NCBI GenBank assembly: GCA_029378245.1
Contig: JARKIF010000058.1
Span: forward strand, 62,001-126,000
Origin: Roridomyces roridus
Lineage: Eukaryota; Basidiomycota; Agaricomycetes; Agaricales; Mycenaceae
Length of the DNA stretch: 64,000 bases
Direction: 5' to 3'
This document shows, one piece after another, positions 23,454 to 34,276 of the stretch. Made by a program: the position numbers and the translations under genes. Numbering within the stretch: the first letter of the stretch is position 1; each line of letters starts with the position of its first letter. A model generated the notes under the pieces. The model was given only the letters and a program-made list of their open reading frames with translations. It was not told the origin of the DNA and did not search any database.

Positions 23454-24470
23454 TCAACAAACAAACGCCGCATCCTTCATCTGCTCCAAATCCTCCCAAC
23501 AATGCAACCGATACATCTTGGGCAACCGATCCCAAAAGCTCTCCAGGGCCATCTCATGCGTCGCCCTCATCACAGTCACACAGACTCTGCAAATCCCCGG
23601 CCCAAGTTCTAACCAATCCTCCTCGCACCACAGCTCGAGCGGATTATACCCTCGCTGATACAGGCTGCCTTCCCGGTACTTGCGCTCCGCATACCGCCCG
23701 GCGTGGCAGCGCGTACTCGAAAGACAGTGCGGCGTGTGGTCGGGGTGCCATAGGAATTGTAGTATCGCCGACGCGCCCTCGCGTTGCTCGTAGCACCCCT
23801 CTAGGAAGACGGCCAGATCGCGTGGGTAAAGCGAGGCGGTTTTATTACGGAATGGTACACCCGACGCGATGAGGCTGAATACATGCGGCGTGGCTTTGCA
23901 GAGGGAGTAGAATGCCGCGGGGAGGATCCATAATGCAGAAGCCTCCCGTGCGAGGTTGATGACGGGGATCAGCTGCTCGGGCTTGAGAGTCCACGATGCA
24001 GGCTGCGGATGGAGCCACTCTTTCAGCTCGGTGGGAAATCGGGATGACAAGTGACCGAGGGCGCGCCGCCGCAGGTAATCCACGAGGTATTTGCCGCTGA
24101 GGAGAAGTACTCCATGGATGGTATCAAAGTCCGTCTCCGATGGGTATGGTTCGAAGAATCTGATGAATCAGTTCGGTGAAATGCAAACGGCTGGGTGGTG
24201 AGCTGGCACGCACTCGGAGTCAAATATCGCGCGTAAGAACAACGTGGTATCGGCGGGGTCATCGTACAGGTATACAACAGGGCATCCTTCAAAGGTTTCT
24301 GCTTTGACAGGCTGCGGGAACTGTAGCATGTCGCGAAAGACGGGAGACTTGGAAGCCAGGATTTCGCCCGAGACACGGAAAGCGAGAGGACCTGCGCGGA
24401 TGACGAGCCCACAGTCGTTGAACCAGAGGCAAGGGACTTTGGTGAGAGGCTGGGAGGAGTCAATGTCCAT
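23454..24470 (-). CDS. BTB/POZ domain protein
   Basis: ATG 24470-24468 (MDIDSSQPLTKVPCLWFNDC), stop TGA 23456-23454. One intron near 24216-24162 joins FDSE to FFEPYPSETDFDTI with frame kept. The N-terminal 100 residues follow the Agaricomycete BTB pattern: LWFNDCGLVIRAGPLAFRVS, GEILASKSPVFRDML, then EGCPVVYLYDDPADTTLFLRAIFD. The C-terminal part (LREASALWILPAAFYSLCK-like helices, several Cys and Trp) is the usual lineage-specific extension. About 320 aa, with clean frames. BTB proteins typically dimerise and can bridge substrates to Cul3; the target here is unknown. A standalone gene without obvious functional neighbours. Confidence 0.8.
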
Positions 24471-25311
24471 GAGGATGATGATGGTGTGGAAGAGAGAGTG
24501 CGCAAACAGATCCAAAGTTACAACCGCCTTTTCTCTGATGCGACCACGCGTGACGAAGAAGTTGATCAAGAGTCACATGAGGATTTCCGTTGCCTAAATG
24601 GATACATTCCCGGAGAAGATCGGCGTCAACTGAATGGGATTGGTTCAAGAATCGAAAGTACTCCCCAGAAATAGCCACTTCGACGAAGCGGCGGCGGCGC
24701 AAATGGAAACGGAACGGAACTGCGACGGACAGAACAGGTCCATGGATGTATCGGTGTGCGTGGGTGCGAGTGTTCCCGCTCCTGACTGCCACCGGCGTTT
24801 GCGGTGCCGTCGTGTTGAACGTCGGCCGGCTCATGGTGGGAAGAAACGAAGATGATTTTGATTGGCCCTCGGGTTGATTTCGCACGATTCATCTTTAGAC
24901 TCTACTCTGTAGGTCGGAGACCATTTCGCCCCAGATGACAGTTCCCAGAACAAAACAGGGACTAACAGGGCTACCTCGCCGGCAGGGGATAGTGACGGCA
25001 AGCAGCGGGTCACTGATTGTCACAACCGTCTCTTGCTTCCCGCTGTCATCATCCTTCGCTCTCGAGCCTATTTCCGCTCTCAAGCCACCGTTCAAGGTCC
25101 ATCAAATGGCGTCGGATCGTGACCGTATACAATCCCCGTCGTGGGAGGAGGACCGCCGTGGTGTGTGCGCATTCTAGCAGGATTTACAGAGATCTGACTC
25201 AGGGGTCCCAAAGCATGGAACGCCGCTCGTGAGCTCGAACTGGCCAGATATTATGGCTCTGCCATCGAAATATCATACACGGGCCCCCAGCCTATACTCT
25301 CACTTGCAAAG
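24471..25311. other. Divergent intergenic region between BTB and MYND 2
   Basis: Promoters of two divergent genes are expected. No gene, RNA or element can be supported. Confidence 0.4.
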
Positions 25312-26669
25312 ATGGCGAGCATAGCCGGTACGAAAGTCTTCGAATCGAATGTCATTCAGCTTCAGAGCAAGACCGCGTCAATCTGCAGCCTGCAGTACAA
25401 TCTGACACGCGAGTGGTCCAAACATGTGGCAGTAGACGACTTCGAGAATCGATGGATGGCACAAAGTGGGCATCAGCGCGAGGAGCTCATCTTGGAGGGC
25501 CTGGTGCGTTTGTTCCAGAATAATCTTGATCCGCTGGGCAAAAACTTGTAGGCATTTTGCACCGGGTTTGTAATTTCCTTCTGAATGGAAATCAGGTGTC
25601 CAGAGCTTACGCTCGCACGACTCAATCATCGGTCCGGCAAAGGTTTCATCGACCTCGTCGGGAAGTTGACGCTTCAGGACGTCAGCAAGGTCCCGACGGT
25701 GTTTAGAACTGTGCCGAACGACGTCTACGAAGTTCTTCACGAGGGATCTGCCGCTCCCCGCCGTACTGTGGGTTAAACAGGACCACGACGCCGACCGTAC
25801 ACATTGCCTGACCATGGTTGCGTGGCATATTCTGCTGGCATTCGTGCGTATCTCTCTATCCCGGTGTGCCTTCAATGGTTTACGTACGAATTACAGTACG
25901 GCGAATCCCAGACATTCGGCCTCTCAAAGGGACCGCGGCCTGAGCGAGAACAGCTCGAGCACTTCAGAGAGAGCCTCCGCATTAGCGGGGCACCGGTCGA
26001 CGCAGAGAGCATCATAAACAAAGTGCGGGCAATCCGGGCGTCCGCCCAACGCTCGTGTCACTCCTGCAGGCTCGTCGAACAGTCCGACATGGGCCCTATC
26101 ACGTCTGCGTGTCAGGGCTGTAAACTGATTGGTCGGCTGGTGTACTACTGCTCCAAGCGGGTGCTCTGTATTCTCAAAGCTGACCAACGTCTGATCTCAG
26201 TAGACAATGCCAAGCGACGGATTGGAAAAGTGGCAATCCACCGCACAAAACTATTTGCGGCAAGAAGGATGCAATCCTCGACGCGTTCCTCGCCGCACCC
26301 CCGCCCTCCCACGGCCCCACTGCCCCGACGGGGGACGATCGATTCGGACCAGCTGCTGCAGGATACACCCGGTCGCCTGCGCTCCTCCACCAACTGGCAT
26401 TACTGCAGCAGAATCCGAGAGCCGAGTACGTTTTCATGAAGCCTCACTCGCTCCAGTTCTTCGCCGCTGTCATGCCACATGGGACGCCGGGTGACCTTTT
26501 CAAGAACGCGATGCGGCGTGCGGTGTGCCAGCATTCGCCGGCGGACGTGGTGGTGATGTACTGCTTGTTGAAGAAGACGGCGCGTGTTGCGCCGGGGATT
26601 GGCGTCGAGAATTTGAGAGACCAGTTGTTGAAAGAGTATGGCGTGGATGTGAGTCGGTTCATGACGTAG
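25312..26669 (+). CDS. MYND zinc-finger protein 2
   Basis: ATG 25312 (MASIAGTKVFESNVIQLQ), stop TAG 26667-26669. Segments: SLQYNLTREWSKH ... PLGKN, then LCPELTLARLNHRSGKGFIDL, PAVLWVKQDHDADRTHCL, YGESQTFGLSKG, and the MYND finger CHSCRLVEQSD ... CQGCKLIGRLVYYCSK ... CQATDWKSGNPPHKTICG, followed by a C-terminal domain ending YGVDVSRFMT. Between DVY and KFFTRDLPLP (about 25725-25732) the frame changes by one base with no plausible intron. The junction within the finger near 26155-26205 also lacks a clean GT..AG phase in my reading. Family architecture is the same as the genes at 17509 and 53666. Probably a decaying or miscalled paralog. Confidence 0.65.
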
Positions 26670-27053
26670 ATTGCTTCAAACGAAATTCGAGGATGTAACC
26701 CGTCCCGCCTCGAGGCACAATACACCGTTCGATTCGGGTTTGCTTATAAGATCCACAATGGCGACCTGAACAACTGGCTGTACTTATGAGGCCGTCGTAT
26801 GCACATGGCAGTTGATGTCGTGTGTCTCAGTGCCTGGCGATTGCGAGTTTCGAGTTCTCGGAATCGACGACGCGATAAAGTACTGTCCCACAGATAGGCA
26901 AACATTTTTTCGGCAGAAATCGTGACGGATGACTGAGCACTCTCCGAGTCAACTACTGGTGTATTGACCCAGGTCCGAGGATTAGCAGTTCCTGTGGAAC
27001 GTCCCCGTCCAGCGCACTATGAAGCCCAAATTGAGGTGTCGCCAGCTTCGAAG

Positions 27054-27149
27054 GCATGGATATGCGGCTACGATCCTACCTGGGTCGTTGCCATTCGGTG
27101 GAACAGACATTTTCTCGACCTGCCGGGGGTTCGATTCCCCCTTGATGCA
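27054..27149 (+). pseudogene. tRNA-Gly(GCC) pseudogene
   Basis: The 3' half is well preserved: anticodon stem-loop GGTCG-TTGCCA, a short intron, T-CGACC, T-arm GGGGGTTCGATTCCCCC and acceptor strand TTGATGC. The 5' half has lost the D-arm and A-box (GCATGGATATGCGGCTACG) and cannot pair fully with the acceptor strand. Compare the intact copy at 32705-32804, which shares the anticodon stem-loop and T-arm. Confidence 0.6.
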
Positions 27150-27969
27150 TGATGAGCGCGCTCAACTTTTTGCTGCTGAACTCATCCACGCATCCGGCTA
27201 TCCACCCATTCCTGGGCTTCGCCGTGACATACGCGGGAGCCATTCATGACAAAGAGAAACATAGACACCAGTGCAGACGGAGACCAATAAAATTGGAGGA
27301 AAAAATAGTTTACACGTCTGCTTTGGATACATTTCAGGCATGGAAACTGTGTGCTCGCGGCACTCATATTTGGTACCAGTCATAAGGCCGATGACCTGGG
27401 CCTTGACTGAACTACAACTTCGCACGCAAGCGTTAGTATCCATGTGGCAGTGACCCCACGTTCTCGGACGTCTTGGCACTCCCTTGAAAGTGGAAGGAAG
27501 ATTGAACCCAACACTCAAAGAATAGAGCGAGAAAAACCTCCCATGAATCCGCGGGAGCTAGTCTTTCCATTTGGTTCCAATTCAGTGAGCCTTTGGCCGT
27601 TTTGGGAAGTGCCATTGCGGTCCCCATCCCGAGATAGTGATACCCAGCGCTGTCGCAAACTGTTCAGTGTGCCGAAACAATCAATCATGGATTGATCGTC
27701 CATCACTTTCTACACCGACGATCCAATTTCGACGCCCAAGCAAAAGTCTCGAGTGCGATCATCCAACCTCTGCGATTTGATTTCGCCGGCTCATAGTGCC
27801 GCGTCGCCCTTTTAAAATGGAACTCCGCGGTCTGATGCACACCACTCTGCCGATTCCGCGAACCACACGTAAATTCCACCCAGTAATTATGTCACTTCAA
27901 CTCCACGGCCCCAACCCTGATGATTCAACCAATGCGTAACGATGACATCGTTCCACTCCACCTCGCGAG

Positions 27970-27975
27970 ATATAA
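27970..27975 (+). promoter_or_regulatory. TATA box of the Con-6 gene
   Basis: GATATAAGCCC lies about 75 bp before the Con-6 ATG, within the usual fungal dist­ance. No other element is resolved. Confidence 0.5.
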
Positions 27976-28047
27976 GCCCACAGCCAAGTTGCGTTGACCA
28001 AACACCCACCTCAACCTCCTTTTTGCACGCATTTACAACAACACACC

Positions 28048-28462
28048 ATGTCTGGCACTGGCAAGAACCCTGCACACGTCGCAGCTGGCCTCAAGGGCGT
28101 CTTGGCGAGGGACAACGTCTCGGATGAGGCCAAAGCGAACGCGCAGCATCGTCTTGAGGAGATGGGCGTCGACATCGGTGCGTCCCGAGTCTTTTTTTTC
28201 CATTTTTTCCTTCTTCCTCACGCACGTTCAGGCGACGAGATTTCGGAGAGCAAACACCATGACCACGCGCGTCAGAAGTACGACGATGTCAAGAACGAGA
28301 ACAATGTTATCGGTGGGCACAAGGCCAACTTGAAAAGTGAGTATACCCGACCTTGAACTTGGCTTTGTCAACTCATAAATCCTTCTTTTCCTAGATCCCA
28401 ATACTTCGGAGGAGTCGAAGGAGCACTCTCGCGAGTACTTGGAAGAGGCTGAGATCAACTGA
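28048..28462 (+). CDS. Con-6 family stress/conidiation protein
   Basis: Three exons: 28048-28177, 28232-28336 and 28395-28462 with GT..AG introns, frame kept throughout, giving about 100 aa. Two Con-6 repeats are seen: NPAHVAAGLKGVLARDNVSD (E-A-K-A-N-A follows) and NNVIGGHKANLKNPNTSEES. The N-x-x-V-x-x-G-x-K-A..N-x-x-V/T-S-E-E-A/S-K signature is characteristic. The protein is small, hydrophilic and cytosolic. Con-6 was named from Neurospora conidiation; in basidiomycetes it is found without conidia and the biochemical role is unsettled. A TATA box lies at about 27970. Clean gene. Confidence 0.9.
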
Positions 28463-29312
28463 TTTGAATTTTGAACTGCGCTGAGCTTGGGAGCTGTACA
28501 ATAGAATCTTGGGAAATACAAATGTAATATTAATCCAATTGAAGCTGGGCAACGAAATATGGTACTCTCTTTCTCTTGGTCGGCGTGCTCTGCCCCTGCT
28601 CCAGCAACTCGCCGAGACGAGAAGTGCCGGATCAACGGGGATCAAAGCCGCACGGACCAGGCGGCCATCACGTGCACTTCTCCCTCTTATGAATCACCGC
28701 CATGTCGACAGGTTAGAACTCTAACGAGCAGCGCCCGCAGCTATCTCAACGCACCAGACACCAATCCACGGCCACACCATCCTGGATTCCCTTCTCTGAA
28801 GACGCCACTGTCGGGCGGCATCTTAACGTCCTCCTCGTCTTCGTCTCCGATCCGGATTCCGCTCTTCACCATGCCCCAAACCGCGTGACTTGTCCTCCCA
28901 TCCGACCTGTGATAGTCCCTGTACTTTCCGAGCTTTGGCCGAGGAAGTGTATCCTGCCAACGGGCTCCGATGCCCGCCCCTCTCGTCAATTGTCCTCCGT
29001 GGCGAAATAACCTCTGTGCGCCCCAGCCTGGCCCCGAGGAACATCGCAAGCCGCATTGTTTTCAGTGCCAGTGGATTCATGCAACTTCAAGTGCCGGCTT
29101 TTGTCTTTCCTGGCTTCCGAGTTCCACCCACAACGGGCTTAGACATCATCGACGGTGTGATCCGTGTCCCTGGATGTGTTCATTGTTTATCCGCACCGAC
29201 TTTTGCCCGGGCTGTCATTGCCTGACCACAATCTGGACGGGGCTTGCAGGTGATGTGCCTATGAACTATAAAGGCTTGCTCTCCGCGCTTCGCAGTTCCA
29301 GCAGCTTCCAAC
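28463..29312. other. Intergenic between Con-6 and xylanase
   Basis: Both neighbours are on the + strand, so this stretch holds the Con-6 3' region and the xylanase promoter (TATA at 29267). Long shadow frames are present but unsupported. Confidence 0.4.
29267..29272 (+). promoter_or_regulatory. TATA box of the GH11 xylanase gene
   Basis: ACTATAAAGGC lies 46 bp upstream of the xylanase ATG. Confidence 0.6.
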
Positions 29313-30206
29313 ATGATCGCGCTTCCCCTTCTTTTTGCTCTTCTGGCGAGATTCACCTTCACCGCCGCCGTACCCGCCAACGAGAGCGGCCTCATCTTCG
29401 GTTATTTCTTTGCCTTTTCCGCCGACGATGGGGACGCGGCCACCTTTACCAACGAGGACGACGGAGAGTATGCCATCCAATGGGGAGAGAACAGCGGTCA
29501 TTTTATCGGAGGCGCAGGCTGGACCCCGGGCTCTCCACAGTCAGTGAAGAAATCTTTCTGCATGGACCTGAAAATAACGAAAGGAATGTCAGATCAATCT
29601 CGTACAGTACATTCAGTCCAGTCGGTAACAGCTGGTTCTCCATCTACGGGTGGACGACCGACCCACTTGTCGAGTATCGCATTCTAGAGGAGAATTTCGG
29701 CGGCGTCGATCCGACTGTCGGTCTCACATCAAAGGGCAGCCTGACCTCCGACGGCTCCGTCTACGACATCTACGAAGCTCAAATTGTCGACGGTGTTTCT
29801 CCAGTGGGGACATCCAACTTCACGCAGTATTGGAGCATCCGGCAGTCGCCCGTGAATGCCGGTATTCCGACCGTGACGACGCAGAACCATTTCACGGCCT
29901 GGGCTGCGGCAGGGATGCCTCTCGGGACGTTTGGATATCAAATCGTCGCCACCGAGCAAGTTGGTGGGGCCTCAACGGCAACTAATGCTGGGTCTCTGTC
30001 TGTTCTTGTGCGGACGCGGCCTGCGGACTTTGTAAGTATTTTTTCGTCGTGCCGAGGTCCTGTACTGGCTGAACGTACTTATTCCACAGTGTGCAATCGA
30101 GTACGCGCAGTGTGGCGGAGAAGGATTTACAGGGCCAAATTGCTGTGTTTCCAATACGACATGCGTGCAGAACAACCAATTTTTCTCTCAGTGTTTGGCC
30201 GATTAG
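29313..30206 (+). CDS. GH11 endo-1,4-beta-xylanase with C-terminal CBM1
   Basis: Exons 29313-29539, 29593-30031 and 30090-30206 give 260 aa in one frame. Signal peptide MIALPLLFALLARFTFTAA. The GH11 jelly-roll signatures are present in order: GYFFAFSADDGD, EYAIQWGENSGHFIGGAGW, then after intron 1 SISYSTFSPVGNSWFSIYGW, the nucleophile region PLVEYRILEENFGG, YWSIRQSP, HFTAWAAAGM, and the acid/base region YQIVATEQVGGAST. Only one change from the common EGYQSSG is notable after the second Glu. The last exon is a full CBM1: CAIEYAQCGGEGFTGPNCC, then NNQFFSQCL. A secreted enzyme that cleaves xylan while the CBM1 holds it on cellulose. The intron exactly separates catalytic and binding domains. A standalone gene with a close TATA box; a hAT-type element lies 175 bp downstream. 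Confidence 0.95.
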
Positions 30207-31451
30207 TTACTCTGTGTCATGGCGTACTTCGGGCCAGAGGTTTTGGCGATGAACTATTTACTTATCCAGCGCGAGGAGTGTTTCAAGAAGCCGATATTGG
30301 ACGACGGTTGAAACTGGACATTGCAAACCCGGTAGGCATCACCAGGGCCAAATCTGCCATCAGATGCGATTACTCCTTGTTAGTGTTGCCGCGAGACGAG
30401 ATCAAGATGATCTCGAGATGCCGTTTTGGGCGTCTCGCTGTCATCTCGTCTCGTTCTCGTGAAATCGTCTCGCAAGATTGATGTGCTAAGTACTGTCAAT
30501 AATCTATATATACTTATTCGGTCTGGCGTGTATGTAGGTGAATGTACAATAAATCTACTCCAATTCCTCAGCTAGCACTGGGCGGAAACTTTCCCGGATT
30601 CCATCCAATCCACCCGCCTCATCTATCTCCTCCTTCGATAAACCCGACACCATCTGCTTGATGTCAATCCATTGCGCGCGGGTTTTGGGCTTGGATTGCA
30701 TAATGGTAGCTTGCTGAAAAACAGAGGGAGAGTGAAGGGAGGAAGAGAGAATACGACACGGCGTTGGGACCCTGTAAATTAGGTTAGGCGGGCCCGAATA
30801 TTGCGCGTCGCTACGCGCAACCGTAGCTTTGCCGCTTAAAAAGACTGAGCCGACGTGCCTGAGGCGTTGGGACGTGCGTTTAGGTCGAGAGTGGAGGGAA
30901 CATGGAAGGTGGGATGCCGCAACAAGAGCAGTATCAGCCGGACGTGATGAGACGTGAGACGAGACCGAGACGAGATCATCTCGACTTGCCAAATTTAGGT
31001 TTAAGTATCTCCGTCTTGCGGCAACACTACTCCTTGTTCAACTCCCGTGTCGGACGGCCATCTCTTTTGCGAGTAGTTCGGCGGGAAAAGCAACTTGCGA
31101 GAGACGTGTGTGAAGTGGGTCGACTCGCGGGTACTTGTCTTGAGGGCGGGACTGTCAGACTAGTGACCCAAATTGATTACACTGCCGGGAATGTGGGTCG
31201 GGCTATGTCTCGAATTGAATGGGATATTTAACGGTTACAGCGGGCGCGGGTGTGGGTCAGGGGCGGGCGCCGATAACTACGCGTCAAGCTTCCGTGTTCG
31301 GCTTTCTGCTCCCAAGCGTAGTTATGTTCCGTTACATTACCAAGGTGCAAGGTCCCACACGGCAACGGCCAACTCAAACCGCATAATACGTATTCTTCCC
31401 GCCCGGTATATAAAGCCAAGAACTGGGCTCACTTCACCAACAGCAGTCGAC
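30207..31451. other. Intergenic, largely occupied by a hAT-type element
   Basis: The element is at 30381-31029. The rest contains the promoter of the next gene (TATATAAA at 31407-31414). A 145-codon minus frame inside the element is not supported. Confidence 0.5.
30381..31029. mobile_element. hAT-type non-autonomous element, 649 bp, 8-bp target duplication
   Basis: Ends TAGTGTTGCCGCGAGACG and (reverse) TAGTGTTGCCGCAAGACG form 18-bp inverted repeats with one mismatch. The eight-base duplication CTCCTTGT lies at 30373-30380 and 31030-31037. TIRs starting YAGTGTTG and an 8-bp duplication are the hallmarks of hAT. Subterminal GAGACGAGA motifs are repeated in both orientations (30393-30475 and 30950-30985). 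A minus-strand frame ending near 30555 is uncertain and does not resemble a full transposase. Confidence 0.85.
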
Positions 31452-32384
31452 ATGTTTTGGTTTACATTGACCCTCAATCTGCTCCACCTTTCTGCACACG
31501 CCGCCGCGTCACTGCCGACCACAGTGCTCTTCTAAACCTCGGATGGATCGTCTCTCGAAAATCTGGCAGCGCGCGCATCTTCCGAGCTGCTCGTCACTTC
31601 CACCTCAGTCTCCACCCTCTTCTCCTTCGATCCCACCGCCAAGAACCCTACCCTCACCGACGTAGTGACCTTCCCCAACGCCAATGCACTCCTCGGCATC
31701 GGGGAGATTCGTCCCGACGTCTTCGCCGTCGTCGCCGCCGAACTCAACACAACTACCCTCACCGCTACGCCAGGAAGCGCGGTCATCTGGACAGTCGACT
31801 TCACCGTGCGTGGTACCCCAAAGACGACGAAGGGCGCGAGCATCCCCCAGGCCGGCCTCGCCAACGGCCTTTGTGCTCTCCCCGGCAACCCCGACGTTGT
31901 CCTCGTCGCGGACTCGGTCCTCGGGGTAGCCTGGGGGGCGAACGTGCGCACTGGTGCTGTGAGCGTCTTCTTGGAGGACGTAGCGATGACGCCCATCGGG
32001 CCCAGCGACCCGGATGCACCTCCTCTCGGCATTAACGGACTCCACGCCCAGGGCGGCCAGCTGTACTTTACCAACTCGCAGCGTGGAACGTTCTCGCGGA
32101 TGCCACTTGCAGGCGGAGCCGTACAGCAACTTGGGACGAATTTGGGGCTACTTGATGATTTTGCGTTGGATAGCCAGGGCCGGGGGTGGTTGGCTACGAA
32201 TCCTGGGTCGTTGACGTTGATGGACCCGGCGAGGAATGTGGAGCTGGTTGTGGTTAATACGACGCTGAATGAGCCCAGCTCGGCGGCCTTTGGACGGGTG
32301 GGTGCAAAAGCGACCAAGACATTGTTTGTGACTACCAGAGGGGGACAACTTGCTGCGGTGGATACAAGTGGGGTGGCCGCATAA
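31452..32384 (+). pseudogene. Secreted SMP-30/six-bladed beta-propeller-like protein with an early in-frame stop
   Basis: ATG 31452 begins MFWFTLTLNLLHLSAHAAAS (signal peptide), then LPTTVLF, then TAA at 31533-31535. The same frame continues without another stop to TAA 32382-32384: TSDGSSLENLAARASSELL, GIGEIRPDVFAVVAAEL, PGSAVIWTVDF, GLANGLCALPGNPDVVLVAD, GINGLHAQGGQLYFTNSQRG, LLDDFALDSQGRGWLATNPG, EPSSAAFGR, KTLFVTTRGGQL. These blade-like repeats match fungal propeller lactonase-like proteins. There is no intron. The stop replaces what is likely CAA (one C-to-T change). TATATAAA lies at 31407. Either a recent pseudogene or a read error; the rest of the frame is intact. Confidence 0.6.
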
Positions 32385-33028
32385 AGTGTGTAGGTTCCAA
32401 AGAGAATATATGTATACGTCGGAAGAATCTAGAGGCGTTGTTGAAGCGTAAGAGCAGAGAGCTTCTATGACTTCGCGCGACATACTTATGGCATGCGGCA
32501 TCTCGGACGAACAGAACCGCGGCGATTCAAACTAGTCAAGTCAAAGCCACCCATTTTCTCCTGATATGCACTGTCCGAATCAATTGGTACACCGAACGAC
32601 AATTAGTCCTGGGAGAGCTCCCTGTCCGAGATGTCGCTGACTCAAAGAGCAAGGGAACCGCAATTGATACTGATAGTGGAAATCAATATACACCTCATCG
32701 CAACGCATTAATGGGGTAGTGGTAACCTGGGTCGTTGCCATCGTTGCCATCGTCGAACTTTCGCTAGTTTCGACCCGCCGGGGGTTCGATTCCCTCTTAA
32801 TGCATTCGTGACATTTTATCAGATTTTTGTCCCTGACCTTCCACGCATCCGGCTGAGGCGTGAAGCTTCGCCGCCAGGGCTCTTTTGTAATCCAGAATGT
32901 TCCCAAGATCTTGGATTTTGCTTTGTAGAAAGATGACGGTCAGGGACAACTCCGACCAGAGGGATTGATGATCAGCAATTGACGGATGCAATTGTCGCTT
33001 GCTTCTGACCGCCACATCATCGCCAGCA
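32385..33028. other. Intergenic with tRNA-Gly
   Basis: This stretch holds the tRNA gene at 32705-32804. Nothing else is supported. Confidence 0.5.
32705..32804 (+). tRNA. tRNA-Gly(GCC) with a 29-nt intron
   Basis: Acceptor stem GCATTAA/TTAATGC pairs perfectly, discriminator A. D-arm GGGT-AGTGGTA-ACCT. Anticodon stem GGTCG (32730-32734) and CGACC (32771-32775). Loop TTGCCA plus T, anticodon GCC at 32737-32739. Intron at 32741-32769, after the base 3' of the anticodon, as in eukaryotic tRNAs. T-arm GGGGG-TTCGATT-CCCTC with one G-U pair. Both the A-box (TGGGGTAGTGGTAA) and B-box (GGTTCGATTCC) are present. The intron begins with a repeat of the loop sequence (CGTTGCCAT twice). Confidence 0.85.
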
Positions 33029-34033
33029 ATGGCTGACGATGCACCTCTCGTGTTCGCTCCGGTCCTGCCTCACGAACTAGAACAGGAAATCTTTGTTACT
33101 GCAGCTTACATTGAGCCGCTCGCCATCCCAAAATTTATGCTTGTAGCGTGGCGCGTCAAACTCTGGTCTGTCGACTTGTCCTGAGCCCTTTCCCCGCTCA
33201 TCAGCCCAGGGTCGAACCACTCCTATACCGCGTTGTCATGCTCTCCGGTTCAGAAGCAGACAATGCCTTGGGCCTGAATGCAGCGTCCTGGTATCCCTGT
33301 CGTTCGGATCTCTTCATACAATCGCTTGGCTCTCCATCCACACTCGGGGAGTCCATCCATCATCTCTGTCTGGTCTCGGTGGACCCAGACAGAATCCAGC
33401 CCATCTTATCCACGGCCTCCAACGTCCAAGATCTCTGGATCAATAACCTTACGCGCGACCACTGGCCTATCGTCAGCACAATGCCTTTACGGAGATTGCA
33501 CTGCAGTCTCGAGGCGTTCACTCTCCCAAAAATCGACTTCAGGCATCCCATGTTCTCCCAACTCACCCACTTCGAGCTCACCTTCGTCCCACATTTCACC
33601 GAGGACGTCTGGTCCGCGGGGCTTGCCGCAATCCCCAATCTCACTCATTTGGCCTATAACAGCGACTTGGAGCTGCTATCGCTGTCGCCCACGTTGTTAC
33701 GCGTGTGCGAGTCCTTGCGTGCACTCATATTTCTCGCGATGGCGCACATGCCGATCCTCGCCAGGTCCACCATCGACCCGCATCTGAAGGACCTCGCGCG
33801 TGACCCTCGGTTTGTCCAGCTCGTTTGTACGCGATATGTCAGAGACTGGCAGATGGGCGCTCTGAAGGGCATAGACTATTGGGCGCGCGCAGATGAGTTT
33901 ATATCGAAGCGCAGATCGGGAGAGATTGATGGTACGGTTCCGACTAGCCTGTGTCGTATTCTTCTCCTGATTGCCGTTATTTTCAGCTCTGCAGTATATG
34001 ATTCCTGGGGATGCCAGCCACGATCTGCCATGA
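33029..34033 (+). CDS. RNI/F-box-like Agaricomycete protein, copy 1
   Basis: ATG 33029 (MADDAPLVFAPVLPHELEQE), three exons with introns at about 33163-33208 and 33930-33986, stop TGA 34031-34033. The N-terminus LPHELEQEIFVTAAYIEP plus LMLVAWRVKLW resembles an F-box helix pair, and VEPLLYRVV starts the body. Leucine-rich segments follow (NVQDLWINNL, MPLRRLHCSLEAF, FSQLTHFELTF, IPNLTHLAYN). The end is FVQLVCTRYVRDWQMGALKGIDYW then AD-FISKRRSGEIDALQYMIPGD. All frames are clean. A second copy is at 43308-44209 and a relic at 57680-57966. Possibly a substrate receptor; no function is known. Confidence 0.7.
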
Positions 34034-34276
34034 TCGAAGCAGGCATCTGCTGCACGACAGGCTGTCGCTATCGGGCAAAGACGTGGCCCCATTCCTCGAG
34101 GCCCTCGCCTCTCCCAAAAACACCTACTTTCCCTTCGTGCAGACCATAGCGTCACAAGCCATACCACATCAAATCATTACTGGATCTGAACCCTTGCTTC
34201 ACGATTAAGCGCCATCAATTTCACCTTGAGTCCATATTCTGGTACGAAAGCCTCAGTCGGAAAGATCAACGACGCC

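Larger units (their letters stand above)
26670..28047. other. Intergenic with a tRNA-Gly relic
   Basis: This stretch contains the degenerate tRNA-Gly at 27054-27149. The rest is without a supportable gene. The promoter of the Con-6 gene lies at its right end (TATAAG at about 27970). Confidence 0.4.

Noticed and set aside
28970..30481. 503-codon + frame
   Set aside because: It overlaps the xylanase exons; only its middle part is the real exon 2, the remainder is intron and intergenic sequence.
30555..30992. 145-codon minus frame in the hAT-type element
   Set aside because: No catalytic or zinc-finger motif of hAT transposase; too short to be autonomous.
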